Under the pieces are notes generated by a model, which searched no databases, was not told where the DNA came from, and was given only the letters and a program-made list of their open reading frames with translations. From positions 170,108 through 234,107 of the forward strand of contig NZ_BSSQ01000008.1 in the NCBI RefSeq assembly GCF_030161375.1: 64,000 nucleotides of DNA, in the 5' to 3' direction. Of this stretch, positions 41,778 to 51,715 are shown one piece after another (within the stretch, counting starts at the first letter, position 1; every line of letters starts with the position of its first letter). The translations under genes and the position numbers were made by a program. Source of the DNA: Paenibacillus glycanilyticus. Its GTDB lineage: Bacteria > Bacillota > Bacilli > Paenibacillales > Paenibacillaceae.

Positions 41778-44441
41778 CTATTCCGCCAAAATAATAAGCA
41801 GATGAATCATTTGCTTGGCCTCTAGGTTAACATGAAGCATGTCTATTTTCTGGGATGCCAATAAATTCAACGGGTCCTCCAGTACATTAGACAAGTACGC
41901 TTCCGCAATCCGTCTGCCCGGAAAGCTCAAATTAGCCTCTGTATAGCCATCCTTCACGTTATTAATTCGTACGATAATACCCTTGCTTGACTCCGCTGGT
42001 TTTACATCGACAACATACGCATGTTCACTTTCGAAATGGATAAATTGCCCTGCTTCTTCCTGCATGCATTCCATTATAGGCGTTGCGTAGATTTGCGATG
42101 CGGCCCGGGTTGAGGCTTCGGTTACCGCCGACGGTTCGAATGCCCGATACGTCGACAGCATGTAGGTAAAAGAATTAAAGCCTGGCTGCCTCGCTCTAAA
42201 GTTTGTTTCCCAATAGTTATTCATCGGCCAGGCTAACAGCAATGGATTAGCCGACCTGTCGATTTGCTTATGCTCTCTGCCGAAATTGAAATCTCCTATT
42301 TGCACCAACGGAGCATCGGGGCAGACCAGCGTTATCCCGTGATCCCCGTCGAATAGGGAAACACTCCTGTCCACAGTCAAGAAATCCCTGCAAACACCCG
42401 GCAATTGCTGCTCATCCAGCTCCACGAGCTGTCCGGCCGTATCATATAAACACCGCCAGCTTCCCAAATTGAGCGGAATCGCAAAATACGTTCCTTCCGG
42501 CGTTGTAATGTCTTTCTTTAGATAAGAAACCTTAATCTCTATATCGGGGCGGTAGTTAAATAGCGTAAAGCGCTGCTCCAGGTTATCTACCCCCGGAGCA
42601 TCCCATCGCAGCACAAGCGTTGCGTCGTTCGCTCCCCGTTCAACGGAGCAATACGCGAGTTGAGAGTGAGACCGCCTAACCGCAGGCCAGTCGTTATTCC
42701 AGCAGCTGATGCTGTTGTTGCCTTTTTCAACATCCCGCGAAAAAATAGTTTGTCTGCTGTTCTCGGCAATGGTCGCATCAACCGTCTCCTGAACATATTG
42801 AAACAGCGTCCAAGGACTGGACAAATCAAGTGTCTCCCAATCGCTTTGTTTGTCGTACAAGCTTATGATTCTTCCCCGGACCGGATCAAAATCAAGCCTG
42901 TGGTAAGGCGATTCAATCCGTCCGTTCAGAACCTTAATCTCATATCCCTGATTCATTGCGCTAAACGGATCGTTCCATTTCTCTTTGGACCCGGGGAATG
43001 CTTCTATATTTGAAGCCTGCTCTGCACGCTGAAGCTTGTCGAACGGAATTTTGCGCCAGCTGAACGGCGGCAATTCGATCGCTCCGTAGCTCTCTCCGGC
43101 AGCAAGGCGATCGTTGTTCATAAGCACTTGTCTCATTCTGTCCGCTCTCAGATGACGGCCGGACGCTCGAAAGCTTGAGGGAATCCGCAGGTCGTGAACA
43201 ATCGGAGCGGAAGAATAGTTCACAAGCAGAACCCCCTCGGGGTCATCCGCCTGAAGCGGATTTCCGGCGAGCTTCTCCAACTGGCTTCCAAGCAAGTAGC
43301 CGGTCAGACTATTGCCTTGGTAAGCGTAATGCGCTTTATGGGCCCATTGGATATCGACGTTTACATGATCGGGATCGGCAATGGCATTAAACGCCCCCCA
43401 AGTATGTTCATCGAACAAATGGATTTGCTCCCAAGCTTGCCGTTTGATCGCCGGATATCGGTTATCGGTTTCTCCTTGGAAGGCTTCAAGCAGTTCGACC
43501 GCTTTCATGCCTTGCTTCGTGCGGCGATTCAGCTTCGTTTCCTTGGCGGAGCTGCCCGAACCAAAGTTCCAATAATCCGTCCAATCCCCGGCATAAGTCG
43601 GGAGCTGCTCTGCATGCTTGCGAACTCTAGCGTGCAGCTGCTCCGGAGTCACGAATGAAATACGTTGTTCGCGCGACTCGCCGTTCCACTGCTTGATAAG
43701 AGCTGCCAGCTCCTGGTCCGGCGGGTTGTTATCGTATAGCGGCAGATTGGTTGCGGTTAAATAGATAAAATCGAAAGGATAGTCGGGATTATTCTCGAGC
43801 TTCTGCAAATACGGGGCTATGCCTTGCGCCATGACGGCCGTATTTTTGGCGTTTACTCCGCAAATTTGGCTGAATAGCGAATAATGCTCCCCGTTAAACG
43901 TCAGCAGCTTCCTGCGATCAGGAGCCTCCCAGTGAAAAGCGTTTGGCCTTGTGAATGGAACAACACCCATATGAATGTTAATGCCCATGATGAAAAATTC
44001 TACACCGGCATCAATCAGCTGCTGGCAGTAAGGCCATGGCTGACCGTTGACATCGTGGTGAATAGCTGTTTTGATCTCAATCCCAAACAGGCTGCGCAGC
44101 TTCTTGATCGGTTGCAGCATACGGGCCGTTTGCTCTGCGGTCACAAGCGGCGTCGTATGCATGAACGAAGCGGAAATGCTCATTTGCCCATTTTGCAGAT
44201 AACGGCTAAGCTTTTCAATTTGTTGATCGTTTGCCTTCTCCAGCCATTGGAGGACAGGATAACTAGATTCACATGTCCAGCGGAATTGATTCTCTTCGTC
44301 CCAATCCTCGGTTAATTCGCATAACTGCAAGGCTTGATCAATATAGTTCATTTGCAGCTCCAACAGAATAGGCTGCGCATGCGTGTAACCGACATCCAAG
44401 TGGCTATGATGGAGCACAAGCACATCTTTAATTTTTGACAT
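41778..44441 (-). CDS. GH38-type alpha-mannosidase-like protein
   Basis: An 887-residue intracellular enzyme. The zinc-binding start HHSHLDVGYTH (H14, D16) is that of GH38. HHDVNGQPWPYCQQLI holds the expected nucleophile Asp, and VEFFIMGINIHMG is followed by FHWEAPDRRKLLTFNGEHYS. A large beta-sandwich region occupies the C-terminal half. The spacing between these blocks is somewhat unlike classical alpha-mannosidases, so related specificities are possible. I start at ATG 44441, eight bases after AGGGTGA; ATG 44447 is too near the site. It follows the GH95-like gene in the same direction. Confidence 0.82.
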   Translation of the reverse strand: MSKIKDVLVLHHSHLDVGYTHAQPILLELQMNYIDQALQLCELTEDWDEENQFRWTCESSYPVLQWLEKANDQQIEKLSRYLQNGQMSISASFMHTTPLVTAEQTARMLQPIKKLRSLFGIEIKTAIHHDVNGQPWPYCQQLIDAGVEFFIMGINIHMGVVPFTRPNAFHWEAPDRRKLLTFNGEHYSLFSQICGVNAKNTAVMAQGIAPYLQKLENNPDYPFDFIYLTATNLPLYDNNPPDQELAALIKQWNGESREQRISFVTPEQLHARVRKHAEQLPTYAGDWTDYWNFGSGSSAKETKLNRRTKQGMKAVELLEAFQGETDNRYPAIKRQAWEQIHLFDEHTWGAFNAIADPDHVNVDIQWAHKAHYAYQGNSLTGYLLGSQLEKLAGNPLQADDPEGVLLVNYSSAPIVHDLRIPSSFRASGRHLRADRMRQVLMNNDRLAAGESYGAIELPPFSWRKIPFDKLQRAEQASNIEAFPGSKEKWNDPFSAMNQGYEIKVLNGRIESPYHRLDFDPVRGRIISLYDKQSDWETLDLSSPWTLFQYVQETVDATIAENSRQTIFSRDVEKGNNSISCWNNDWPAVRRSHSQLAYCSVERGANDATLVLRWDAPGVDNLEQRFTLFNYRPDIEIKVSYLKKDITTPEGTYFAIPLNLGSWRCLYDTAGQLVELDEQQLPGVCRDFLTVDRSVSLFDGDHGITLVCPDAPLVQIGDFNFGREHKQIDRSANPLLLAWPMNNYWETNFRARQPGFNSFTYMLSTYRAFEPSAVTEASTRAASQIYATPIMECMQEEAGQFIHFESEHAYVVDVKPAESSKGIIVRINNVKDGYTEANLSFPGRRIAEAYLSNVLEDPLNLLASQKIDMLHVNLEAKQMIHLLIILAE

Positions 44442-44501
44442 ACACATTCACCCTGCCATGCTGAATTTAATCATTAATTGTTGATAAAACATATCCTCTA
44501 G

Positions 44502-46670
44502 CTAGCTCTCATGATGGCGCAAGGCGTAGGATTTGCCCGCTTCCGTATGAAAAGAGATGATATCGGAAGATAGTTTCCACTCTATTTCCTTTGGATGCTT
44601 ACTATCAACTTCTATTAAAGAGAACCCTTCGTTAAGCCAAGGGTTGAAGATGCGGCAATCTTGGCCTTTCTCGCTTGTAATCTCAATGAGAGTTACTTTA
44701 CCTCCGGAAAGCTCACTGGAAATAACGAATGCTCCCGCAGCCCGCAGCTGGTGAAAACGGGCAGCTTTGTCCCGGGGCCAGACCGGGAACAGCCTGATTA
44801 CTTGCTCATGGCTTTGCAGCAGCATCTCGTTGATAGTCGCAGGTACTCCGCTGCAGCATTCGATGCCACCGCCGCCGAAGAAAATAAACAGATTCGGAAA
44901 GCTGTGCTTCGAACATTGGCGGCGAAGCTCGCGCAAGATCGTCTCGGGTTCATACCCGACACGCGCCGCGGCGGTAAATATCGTCGGAAAGCCGTTATAA
45001 TCCGTCCATCGGTTAAGCACCGTAATCGTATTCTTGGCAATCTCCAAAAGTCCTGGATCCGAATCAAGGCCTATTCCGCCGGCTGGCCAAATATGCTGAA
45101 TCGCCAGCGTATTGTCCGGCCACCAATCGTAGCCTTGCTCCGTTAAGCGGAATATTGTTTTTCCTTCCCGCTCGAACGTTGGATACTCGCTGATATGCTC
45201 CAAAATATGAGTCCATTTCTCGCGACGCTCTGCATCGAGCTGCAATTGCCGGGAAATATCGAGAAGCCCTTTAAACAACATCCGGATGAGCGCTAATGAA
45301 AGAATGGGATTCATATCCTCCAGGCCGCGGTCCCAATGATCATCGTCGTGCGACTCCGTATAGGTTCCTACTTCATGAATAGCATCATGGTAAATCACGT
45401 AACGGCCATTCTCGAAGATCAAATAATCCTCCCAAAAATCCGCAACCTCAGTGAGGAAGGGATAAACGAATCCGGCATACTCCAAATCATAGGTATAGTA
45501 AAACCGCATCAGCATGTTGACCGTGCTTAGCGCCGAGTTACTCTTTTGCCCCAAAAACATATGTCCGTTCTCATAAGGGGTATTACACAATGCAGTGGGT
45601 AAACCCTTCGGGCCTATACCAACATCGTAGTAGAGTCCTCGGATGCCCAAATATTCCTTCGCATACCGGCGTCCGCTAGACATATATTCCAAGAGTGGCG
45701 TATCATACGGTTCGCTTAGTTCAATGTGGTTGGATGAATATACACCCCACCAAGGGGCCTGGTAGTTATAATTTAGGTGGTAATCGCCCGCCCATTCCGG
45801 GGTATCCGTCGTTATCCAATTGCCGAACAAGCCAGGCGCGAAATTTTTGTTGCGGCTGCAGCAGGCCATGATGTAATGGGAACCGTACCAGAACTTTTCC
45901 AGCAATTCATCCCCGATGTCAATAGCAGACTTGGCCCAGAACGTGCTCCACCAGTCCTCATGGTCAGAGCGCAGCGAAGCAATCGCCTTCTCATCGATAA
46001 GACCAACTTTACGAATAGATTCCCGCAGATAGTTTTCCTCGTCATGGTTCGTCATTACGTAGGCAACCAAATATTGTTTTGTCCCAGGCTGCAGCGTAAA
46101 GGAAGGACTACCTGCCGAGCTGCGCATAGCAATAACGCCTTCTGTTGGCCATTCGATATCGTCGCCTGAAAATCTACGTGTCGCCCAAACCGCATTGCTT
46201 TCCTGCCCATACTCCGTTTCCGATCCATTACCCTGCTGTACCCACAGATCCGGCTTAACGGATACCGCTTGCCCTTCGCAGCTAAACTCAATGATTAACG
46301 CATTTTCCAAGGCTGATATCCAAGAGGTTATGTAGACCGAAGAGGCCGTGCCATGAAAGGCCGATACGATTTGGGCTTCATCCAGCCGTTGCTCGCAATA
46401 ATACGAAGCATTTACGAGATCAGGAATATGTATATCGATTCCGCCAAGCAGGCACGGGCTGCCATTGGGGTACATCTTCTGCGCTTTCCAGAAATCCGTT
46501 TTCGATATCCATACACGTTGCTGATCCGGTCTTCCGCTAATGGTGACGCCGAGATCGCCATTGCCGATTACCGGGCTATCGACGACTTTGTCCGAAGGTA
46601 CCGTTTGGGGCGGTTCTGTAAAAATCCCCTTATATTTCTTCACTCTTTGCTTCCATTCCGTTGCTTCCAC
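44502..46670 (-). CDS. GH95-like (alpha/alpha)6 glycosidase, catalytic region divergent
   Basis: A 722-residue protein. An N-terminal beta-sandwich starts with VVDSPVIGNGDLGVTISGRP; a barrel follows with DYHLNYNYQAPWWGVYSSN, which aligns with the Asn-x-Asn region of GH95 fucosidases. NEMLLQSHEQVIRLFPVWP matches the conserved C-terminal GH95 block. The usual DGNFGG before that block reads FFGGGGIECCSG here, and the PSxSPEN block reads HDAIHEVGTY. The catalytic set therefore appears altered, and substrate is uncertain. I start at GTG 46670 after GGTGGTGG; the upstream GTG 46724 lies within the terminator hairpin of the preceding gene. Confidence 0.72.
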   Translation of the reverse strand: MEATEWKQRVKKYKGIFTEPPQTVPSDKVVDSPVIGNGDLGVTISGRPDQQRVWISKTDFWKAQKMYPNGSPCLLGGIDIHIPDLVNASYYCEQRLDEAQIVSAFHGTASSVYITSWISALENALIIEFSCEGQAVSVKPDLWVQQGNGSETEYGQESNAVWATRRFSGDDIEWPTEGVIAMRSSAGSPSFTLQPGTKQYLVAYVMTNHDEENYLRESIRKVGLIDEKAIASLRSDHEDWWSTFWAKSAIDIGDELLEKFWYGSHYIMACCSRNKNFAPGLFGNWITTDTPEWAGDYHLNYNYQAPWWGVYSSNHIELSEPYDTPLLEYMSSGRRYAKEYLGIRGLYYDVGIGPKGLPTALCNTPYENGHMFLGQKSNSALSTVNMLMRFYYTYDLEYAGFVYPFLTEVADFWEDYLIFENGRYVIYHDAIHEVGTYTESHDDDHWDRGLEDMNPILSLALIRMLFKGLLDISRQLQLDAERREKWTHILEHISEYPTFEREGKTIFRLTEQGYDWWPDNTLAIQHIWPAGGIGLDSDPGLLEIAKNTITVLNRWTDYNGFPTIFTAAARVGYEPETILRELRRQCSKHSFPNLFIFFGGGGIECCSGVPATINEMLLQSHEQVIRLFPVWPRDKAARFHQLRAAGAFVISSELSGGKVTLIEITSEKGQDCRIFNPWLNEGFSLIEVDSKHPKEIEWKLSSDIISFHTEAGKSYALRHHES

Positions 46671-46707
46671 GCCAATATCCACCACCAATCTTAAATGTTC
46701 AAATAAA

Positions 46708-46742
46708 GCCCGCTTCGCCTCCACCGAAGGAAATTAGCGGGC
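46708..46742 (-). terminator. Hairpin between the binding-protein gene and the GH95-like gene
   Basis: GCCCGCT (46708-46714) pairs with AGCGGGC (46736-46742), and TTTATTT follows on the minus strand. It may limit read-through from the importer genes into the GH95-like and GH38 genes rather than stop it fully. Confidence 0.65.
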
Positions 46743-46753
46743 CACATCATTAA

Positions 46754-48415
46754 TCATTTATTAGCTGCACGTCTCTCTTGATATCTTGTTAACGCATCGT
46801 TATAGATGTTGAGCACCTTGTCGAGATCGCCTGTTTTTTTAATTTTAGCTTGAAAGTCTGCCCAGTTAGCAAAACTTTCTTTGCCATTTATAAATTTGTT
46901 CTGCATTTCCGCTACATACGTATTTACCGGTGACATTACCGAAGTAATTTGTTCGCGTTCATCGTCTGTAAATTCAACACTAGGCTGAAATACCATCGGA
47001 GGCACGTAGTCATTAGGGAATGGCAAGTCCTTGAACGCAGTTTCCCATGGTTGATCAACCGGCTTGCCGTTAATAATACCGGAGTCTTTTGGTGCAAAAT
47101 CTACGAATGCTCGAGTATCAATAGCCATTTGCAGGCCAGGACGATAGGAGCTGCTTGCTCTCATGCCGTATTTATCGCCTTCGACCCAAGGGTTCGCAGC
47201 CTGTTTAATTGAATCGATGAACGTCGGTTTACCGCTGGCATCTTTCGTATAGGTCGTTCCATCGATTCCCCATGTAACCAGGTTGATAATATCCGGCTTG
47301 TATTGCAAATCTAGCAGCTTCACTAGATCTTCTACATGCTTCGCCTTTGGACTAACGACCATTACCGCCCCGGAGCTAACCCCTACGGTACTGAAGTCGT
47401 TCACGCTCTGCCACGCTTTCCCATACTTCGGATTATCGGGGAACAAGGAAATGACGAATTTCTCCCCTCCGGTTGCTGCTCTATTCCAATCTCCAGCAAA
47501 AGTAAACCAATTGGACAGCAAGATAAAATTAGTGCCGCTCATTACTTTTTTCTTAATCGCATCGGATTTGTCCGAGAATACCTCAGGGTCTAGCAATTTC
47601 TCGGCGTATAGTTTATTCGCAAACTGCAGCGCTTCTTTATAAGAATCTTCGAACGGCCCATAGACAAAGTTTTTACCGTTCCAGTAGATTGAAGATCCGC
47701 CATTGTGATTTGCATAAAAGAGCGGATCAAACGAGCCACTTTGCGTATTGACGGGATAGGAATTCGGGTATTTATCTTTCAGAGTTTTGGCAGCGGCGTA
47801 CAGCTCGTCCAATGTACTTGGAATAGGGATGCCTTCTTTTTGAAAAATATCATAGCGATAGGTTGCCGGCGTGTATACGCCCATTCCTTTATCCTGCTCT
47901 TGCCGCGGAAGGTCGATATTCCATAACCCATAAAATTGCCCATCGGATCGGATCGCCTTAATTTTGCCGTCTGTCGCTTGATCGACCAGGCTCAAGTAGT
48001 TAGGCAGAAGCTCTTTATACTTGCTCAAATCAAGAAATGTCCCCTCTGTTTCATACTGTTTATAGAGATCTCTGTTCATAACCATGAACAAATCTGTCGT
48101 ATCGCCGCTAGCAAGCAAGAGTTTGGATTTCTCATCGTATTCGCCAATCGGAATGTAATTAAATTTTATGTCGAGCTTCTTGCCGGTAAGGGCCTCCATC
48201 TGTTTAACCCATTCCTTCTGAACCATAGAGTCCTCGATTTTGGCGCCGAAGGACGGCAATGTTACGGAAAAGCTTAGTGTTGCTCCAGCTTGTTCCGCAG
48301 CTTCGCCGTTTCCTGAGTTTGTCGAAGTAGAATCAGAGCTGCAACCTGCCAGAACAGTTCCCGTGCTTAATAAGCCTGCAAGCATTAAAGAAGTTAATTT
48401 GATGCCTTGTCTCAT
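46754..48415 (-). CDS. Oligosaccharide-binding lipoprotein (LplA type)
   Basis: A 553-residue solute-binding protein. Lipobox TVLAGCSS with C25. The mature part (KLDIKFNYIPIGEYDEKSKLLLASGDTTDLFM, quoted in part as IPIGEYDEKSKLLLASGDTT) has the extended form typical of LplA-like proteins, longer than MalE. ATG 48415 follows CCAGGAGGGGTAAAG. It is the third gene of the unit permease B, permease C, binding protein. The ligand is likely an oligosaccharide degraded by the GH95-like and GH38 enzymes that follow, which is inference from order. Confidence 0.9.
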   Translation of the reverse strand: MRQGIKLTSLMLAGLLSTGTVLAGCSSDSTSTNSGNGEAAEQAGATLSFSVTLPSFGAKIEDSMVQKEWVKQMEALTGKKLDIKFNYIPIGEYDEKSKLLLASGDTTDLFMVMNRDLYKQYETEGTFLDLSKYKELLPNYLSLVDQATDGKIKAIRSDGQFYGLWNIDLPRQEQDKGMGVYTPATYRYDIFQKEGIPIPSTLDELYAAAKTLKDKYPNSYPVNTQSGSFDPLFYANHNGGSSIYWNGKNFVYGPFEDSYKEALQFANKLYAEKLLDPEVFSDKSDAIKKKVMSGTNFILLSNWFTFAGDWNRAATGGEKFVISLFPDNPKYGKAWQSVNDFSTVGVSSGAVMVVSPKAKHVEDLVKLLDLQYKPDIINLVTWGIDGTTYTKDASGKPTFIDSIKQAANPWVEGDKYGMRASSSYRPGLQMAIDTRAFVDFAPKDSGIINGKPVDQPWETAFKDLPFPNDYVPPMVFQPSVEFTDDEREQITSVMSPVNTYVAEMQNKFINGKESFANWADFQAKIKKTGDLDKVLNIYNDALTRYQERRAANK

Positions 48416-48513
48416 CTTTACCCCTCCTGGAATCATTGTCATCTACGCGTGAATGTTGCTAAGCTCCGATCTCTTTACTAATAGGCACCACTCCTCTCAG
48501 CAGTCTTGGACAA

Positions 48514-49404
48514 TCAACCCTTGACCGCACCGATCATGACGCCTTTCACGAAATACTTCTGGAGAAACGGATAAATTACCATAATGGGGAACATGACAAC
48601 GACAACAATGGCCATTTGAATATTTTTAGAACTGATATTCATTTGCGACAGCATCGCCTGCATAACTTCTGTTCCCGTGCCGGAATCAAAGGAAATGGAA
48701 AACAAATATTTTCTTAGAATCAACTGCAGAGGATACTTATTCTCGTCCTGAAGATAGACTAGTGCTTCAAACCAACTATTCCAGCTTCCGACAATGCCAA
48801 AGAGCGCAAATGTAGCCAAGAGTGGCTTGGAGAGCGGCAACATGATTTTCACTAAAATTTGAATATCGTTAGCGCCGTCGATCACAGCGGATTCTCGCAA
48901 ATCGGCCGGGATCGTCTGATAGAAGGATCTGAACAAGAAGACATTAAATGCAGACACACAGCCCGGAATAATAATGATCCAATAAGTATCAAGCAAATGA
49001 AGGCTGCGAGCGAGCAAATACGAAGGGATCAAACCGCCGCTAAAAAACATCGTAATGACCAGAAAGATCGAAAGAAATTTTTTGGCCACGAAGTCGGGAA
49101 TGGTAAGCGGATACGCCATCAGCGAAGTGAAGGTCAGCATAAACAGGGTGGACCCGATAGCGTAAATAATGGAATGAGCGTAGCCTGAATAGAGGAAGGG
49201 ATCCTTCAATATGTACTTGTAACCGCCTATATTAAAGCCCTTCGGAAAAATCGTAATATCGCCTCTCAGGATATGTTCAGAATTGCTTAAAGAAGTTGCA
49301 ATAACGTTCAAAAACGGATATAACATAGCCACGCATAGAAGCAGCATCAATACCATATTCACCAAGTCAAAGATTCTCGATCCAACGCTTTCTTTACCTA
49401 CCAC
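48514..49404 (-). CDS. Oligosaccharide ABC importer permease (LplC type)
   Basis: A 296-residue permease with six membrane helices, beginning FDLVNMVLMLLLCVAMLYPF. The docking loop is ADLRESAVIDGANDIQILVK and the C-terminus is FVKGVMIGAVKG, both typical of the LplC/YtcP class. GTG 49404 is the start, after AGGGGG. It lies 13 bases after the LplB-type gene and about 100 before the binding-protein gene. Confidence 0.93.
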   Translation of the reverse strand: MVGKESVGSRIFDLVNMVLMLLLCVAMLYPFLNVIATSLSNSEHILRGDITIFPKGFNIGGYKYILKDPFLYSGYAHSIIYAIGSTLFMLTFTSLMAYPLTIPDFVAKKFLSIFLVITMFFSGGLIPSYLLARSLHLLDTYWIIIIPGCVSAFNVFLFRSFYQTIPADLRESAVIDGANDIQILVKIMLPLSKPLLATFALFGIVGSWNSWFEALVYLQDENKYPLQLILRKYLFSISFDSGTGTEVMQAMLSQMNISSKNIQMAIVVVVMFPIMVIYPFLQKYFVKGVMIGAVKG

Positions 49405-49417
49405 GTTTTCGTACCCC

Positions 49418-50329
49418 CTACCAAATACTCGTATCCGATACTTTGCGACTAAGCATGTTTGCTCCTACGAGCAAAATAAATGCAACAAACGACTGGAAGA
49501 GCCCAATGGCGGTTGTATATTCGAATCTGGACCCCATGATGCCTTCGCGATATAGATAGGTCCCAATAACATCCGCGACCTCATAAGTGTCTGGGTTATA
49601 AAGCAGAAGAATCTTCTGAAAATCCGTTCCCAAAATACCGCTAAGGGACAAAATCAGCAAAATGATCGTTGTTGGTTTGATATGCGGCCAGTTAATATTC
49701 AGCACCTTCTTCCAACGGTTTGCCCCGTCAATATTAGCAACGTCGTAGAGCGTAGGATCAACGCTGCTTAATGCCGCCAGGTACAAGATGGTGCCAAAGC
49801 CGATACCCTGCCATATGTTTGAGCTGATAAATATGGTTCTGAACCATTCGGGCTCCGACAGAAACACAATCGGTTCGCTGCCGAACCAAGCAGCAATTTG
49901 GTTAAACAAGCCGTCTCTTTCGGTGAACGTTCGAAGAATGCCAATAATAATGACCGTGGAAATGAAGTGCGGCAAATAGGAGATAGTCTGTACCACTTTT
50001 TTAAATACAGGACGCTTTAATTCATTAAATAGCAAGGCTAATATAATCGGGGCGGGAAATCCCCAGAGCAAGGAGTAGACGCCTAACAATAAGGTGTTTT
50101 TGAGAACCCGCATTGCCATCGGATCTTGAAAGAATAAAACGAAATACTTAAAACCTACCCAATCGCTGCCCCACATCCCGCGTACCGCGCTATACTTTTT
50201 GAAGGCAATCTGGATGCCGTACATCGGAAAGTAGCTGAATACCAATACAATTAGAAAACCGGGCAAAACCATTAACAAAAAATACCGCTGCTTCCAACAT
50301 GCTTTGATAAGTTTGTGTGAACTTACCAT
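49418..50329 (-). CDS. Oligosaccharide ABC importer permease (LplB type)
   Basis: A 303-residue permease with six membrane helices: YFLLMVLPGFLIVLVFSYFP at the start, the docking loop DPTLYDVANIDGANRWKKVL, and the C-terminal MLSRKVSDTSIW typical of LplB/YteP proteins. It is the first gene of the importer operon, downstream of a well-formed promoter with a cre site just past the -10. ATG 50329 follows GGGGGACACAG. Confidence 0.93.
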   Translation of the reverse strand: MVSSHKLIKACWKQRYFLLMVLPGFLIVLVFSYFPMYGIQIAFKKYSAVRGMWGSDWVGFKYFVLFFQDPMAMRVLKNTLLLGVYSLLWGFPAPIILALLFNELKRPVFKKVVQTISYLPHFISTVIIIGILRTFTERDGLFNQIAAWFGSEPIVFLSEPEWFRTIFISSNIWQGIGFGTILYLAALSSVDPTLYDVANIDGANRWKKVLNINWPHIKPTTIILLILSLSGILGTDFQKILLLYNPDTYEVADVIGTYLYREGIMGSRFEYTTAIGLFQSFVAFILLVGANMLSRKVSDTSIW

Positions 50330-50383
50330 CTGTGTCCCCCCTCAGACTACGTGTGGTTTCCAGCATCTCTGGACCAAACAAAA

Positions 50384-50397
50384 TGTTTCCGCTTACA
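50384..50397. promoter_or_regulatory. cre site before the Lpl-type importer operon
   Basis: The minus-strand reading TGTAAGCGGAAACA is a near-perfect catabolite-responsive element. It begins a few bases downstream of the -10 element at 50402-50407, where CcpA binding would block transcription. Confidence 0.75.
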
Positions 50398-50401
50398 ATG
50401 A

Positions 50402-50430
50402 ACAATACAGCCGATGAACATCTGTGTCAA
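50402..50430 (-). promoter_or_regulatory. Promoter of the Lpl-type importer operon
   Basis: On the minus strand TTGACA (50425-50430) is 17 bases from TATTGT (50402-50407). The 13 bases ACATCTGTGTCAA (plus-strand reading, 50418-50430) recur exactly at 51732-51744 in the promoter of the neighbouring regulator gene. Confidence 0.8.
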
Positions 50431-50520
50431 TATATTAATTACTTGTATTTAAAAATTGATATTAAAATGGCGTAAAAATGATACAGAAGTCGCCTTAGTC
50501 AATTGCTTGAATCAAAAAAA

Positions 50521-50557
50521 GCAACATTGAATTTCCATAAAGGAAACTCAATGTTGC
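50521..50557 (-). terminator. Terminator of the GntR-LacI regulator gene
   Basis: GCAACATTGA and TTTCC at the left pair with GGAAA and TCAATGTTGC at the right, and a run of seven A at 50514-50520 gives the T-tract on the minus strand. Confidence 0.88.
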
Positions 50558-50585
50558 CGTTGATTGGAGCCCTATTTACCTCTGA

Positions 50586-51680
50586 TTAAGTGACAATCAA
50601 TCTTATAGACTTACCGATATACATTTTCGAATTGCATACTTGACCGTAAAAAGACTGATTTTCATGGTCGTCAATCATGTTCAACAATAGCTTGGCAGCG
50701 CATTGTCCCATTTCATAAAAAGGCTGCGTAACCCCGGTGACATTTAAATGGATTCTGCGGTTTAGATTTTCGGCGTCATACGTAACAAGCGATACATCCT
50801 CAGGTATCCGATAATTCAAATTTTGGAACGAACGGATGGCAGCTTCGGCAATTTGATCATTTGCAGTAAAAACGGCGGTAAACCGCATCTCTTTCATTTT
50901 TTTCCCTAATACGTCACAATACGCATCAAACTCATCCGTGAAATCTTCATATTTGGTTGAAATAAAAACTTCAAATTCATCGGAATACTCTAATTCCGAG
51001 TCAATAAATGCTTGTTTAAAACCAAATAGCCTTTCATTTACCGTACTTATATTTGAATTTTTTATAAATAAAATTCGCCGATGACCGTTTGCTATGAGAA
51101 GCTTGGTTAAATTGTAAGCGCCTGTAATATTATCGCTGGTAACATAAGGAATACTGGTGTTGTGGACAGCCCGATCCAAGCTTACATTCTTTATGCCATT
51201 GCTTTCTAGCATAGAAAATATCCGGTTATTAATATCTTCATGTCCTTGGCTCATAAAAGGACTTAGAATAACCCCCTCGACCTTTCTTTCCACTGCTCCT
51301 CGCACGAGAGACTCCAGCTTTTTCAAGTTTCGATCATCACTTGAGCTTAACAACTGATATCCCCGCAGGAACAAAACGTCTTCCACGCCTCTTAATGCAG
51401 TCGCCCATATCGGATTATCAATCCCGAAAACAAATGCAGCTATGAGGCGAGAACCACTTGTCACAGCTTCCTTCGCTTTGTTCAAGAAGGTTCCTCTCCG
51501 CGTATCCCGGATTAGCCAACCTTCCTCCGCCAGTTCCTTGATCGCCTTCTCGATCGTATTTACGCTAGACTCATAATATTGGGCGAACTCGCGGCTGGAT
51601 GGCAATCTGTAGCCCTCCGTCCATTCTCCGTTAATCAGCCGTCGCTTAATATCTTCCTTAATAACGGTATACTTAGCCAC
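50586..51680 (-). CDS. GntR-type regulator with LacI-like sugar-binding domain
   Basis: A 364-residue hybrid of the AraR type. A GntR winged helix covers residues 1-70 (IKRRLINGEWTEGYRLPSSR, then SVNTIEKAIKELAEEGWL). A LacI-type effector domain follows (LIAAFVFGIDNPIWATALRG, VEGVILSPF, VFTANDQIAEAAIRSFQNL). It is transcribed toward the importer operon but ends in its own terminator. The promoters of both units share an exact 13-bp element overlapping the -35, so autorepression and repression of the importer by this protein are likely. The effector sugar is unknown. Confidence 0.9.
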   Translation of the reverse strand: MAKYTVIKEDIKRRLINGEWTEGYRLPSSREFAQYYESSVNTIEKAIKELAEEGWLIRDTRRGTFLNKAKEAVTSGSRLIAAFVFGIDNPIWATALRGVEDVLFLRGYQLLSSSDDRNLKKLESLVRGAVERKVEGVILSPFMSQGHEDINNRIFSMLESNGIKNVSLDRAVHNTSIPYVTSDNITGAYNLTKLLIANGHRRILFIKNSNISTVNERLFGFKQAFIDSELEYSDEFEVFISTKYEDFTDEFDAYCDVLGKKMKEMRFTAVFTANDQIAEAAIRSFQNLNYRIPEDVSLVTYDAENLNRRIHLNVTGVTQPFYEMGQCAAKLLLNMIDDHENQSFYGQVCNSKMYIGKSIRLIVT

Positions 51681-51715
51681 AACTGCACATTCCCCTCATC
51701 CAGAACTTTTACTTC

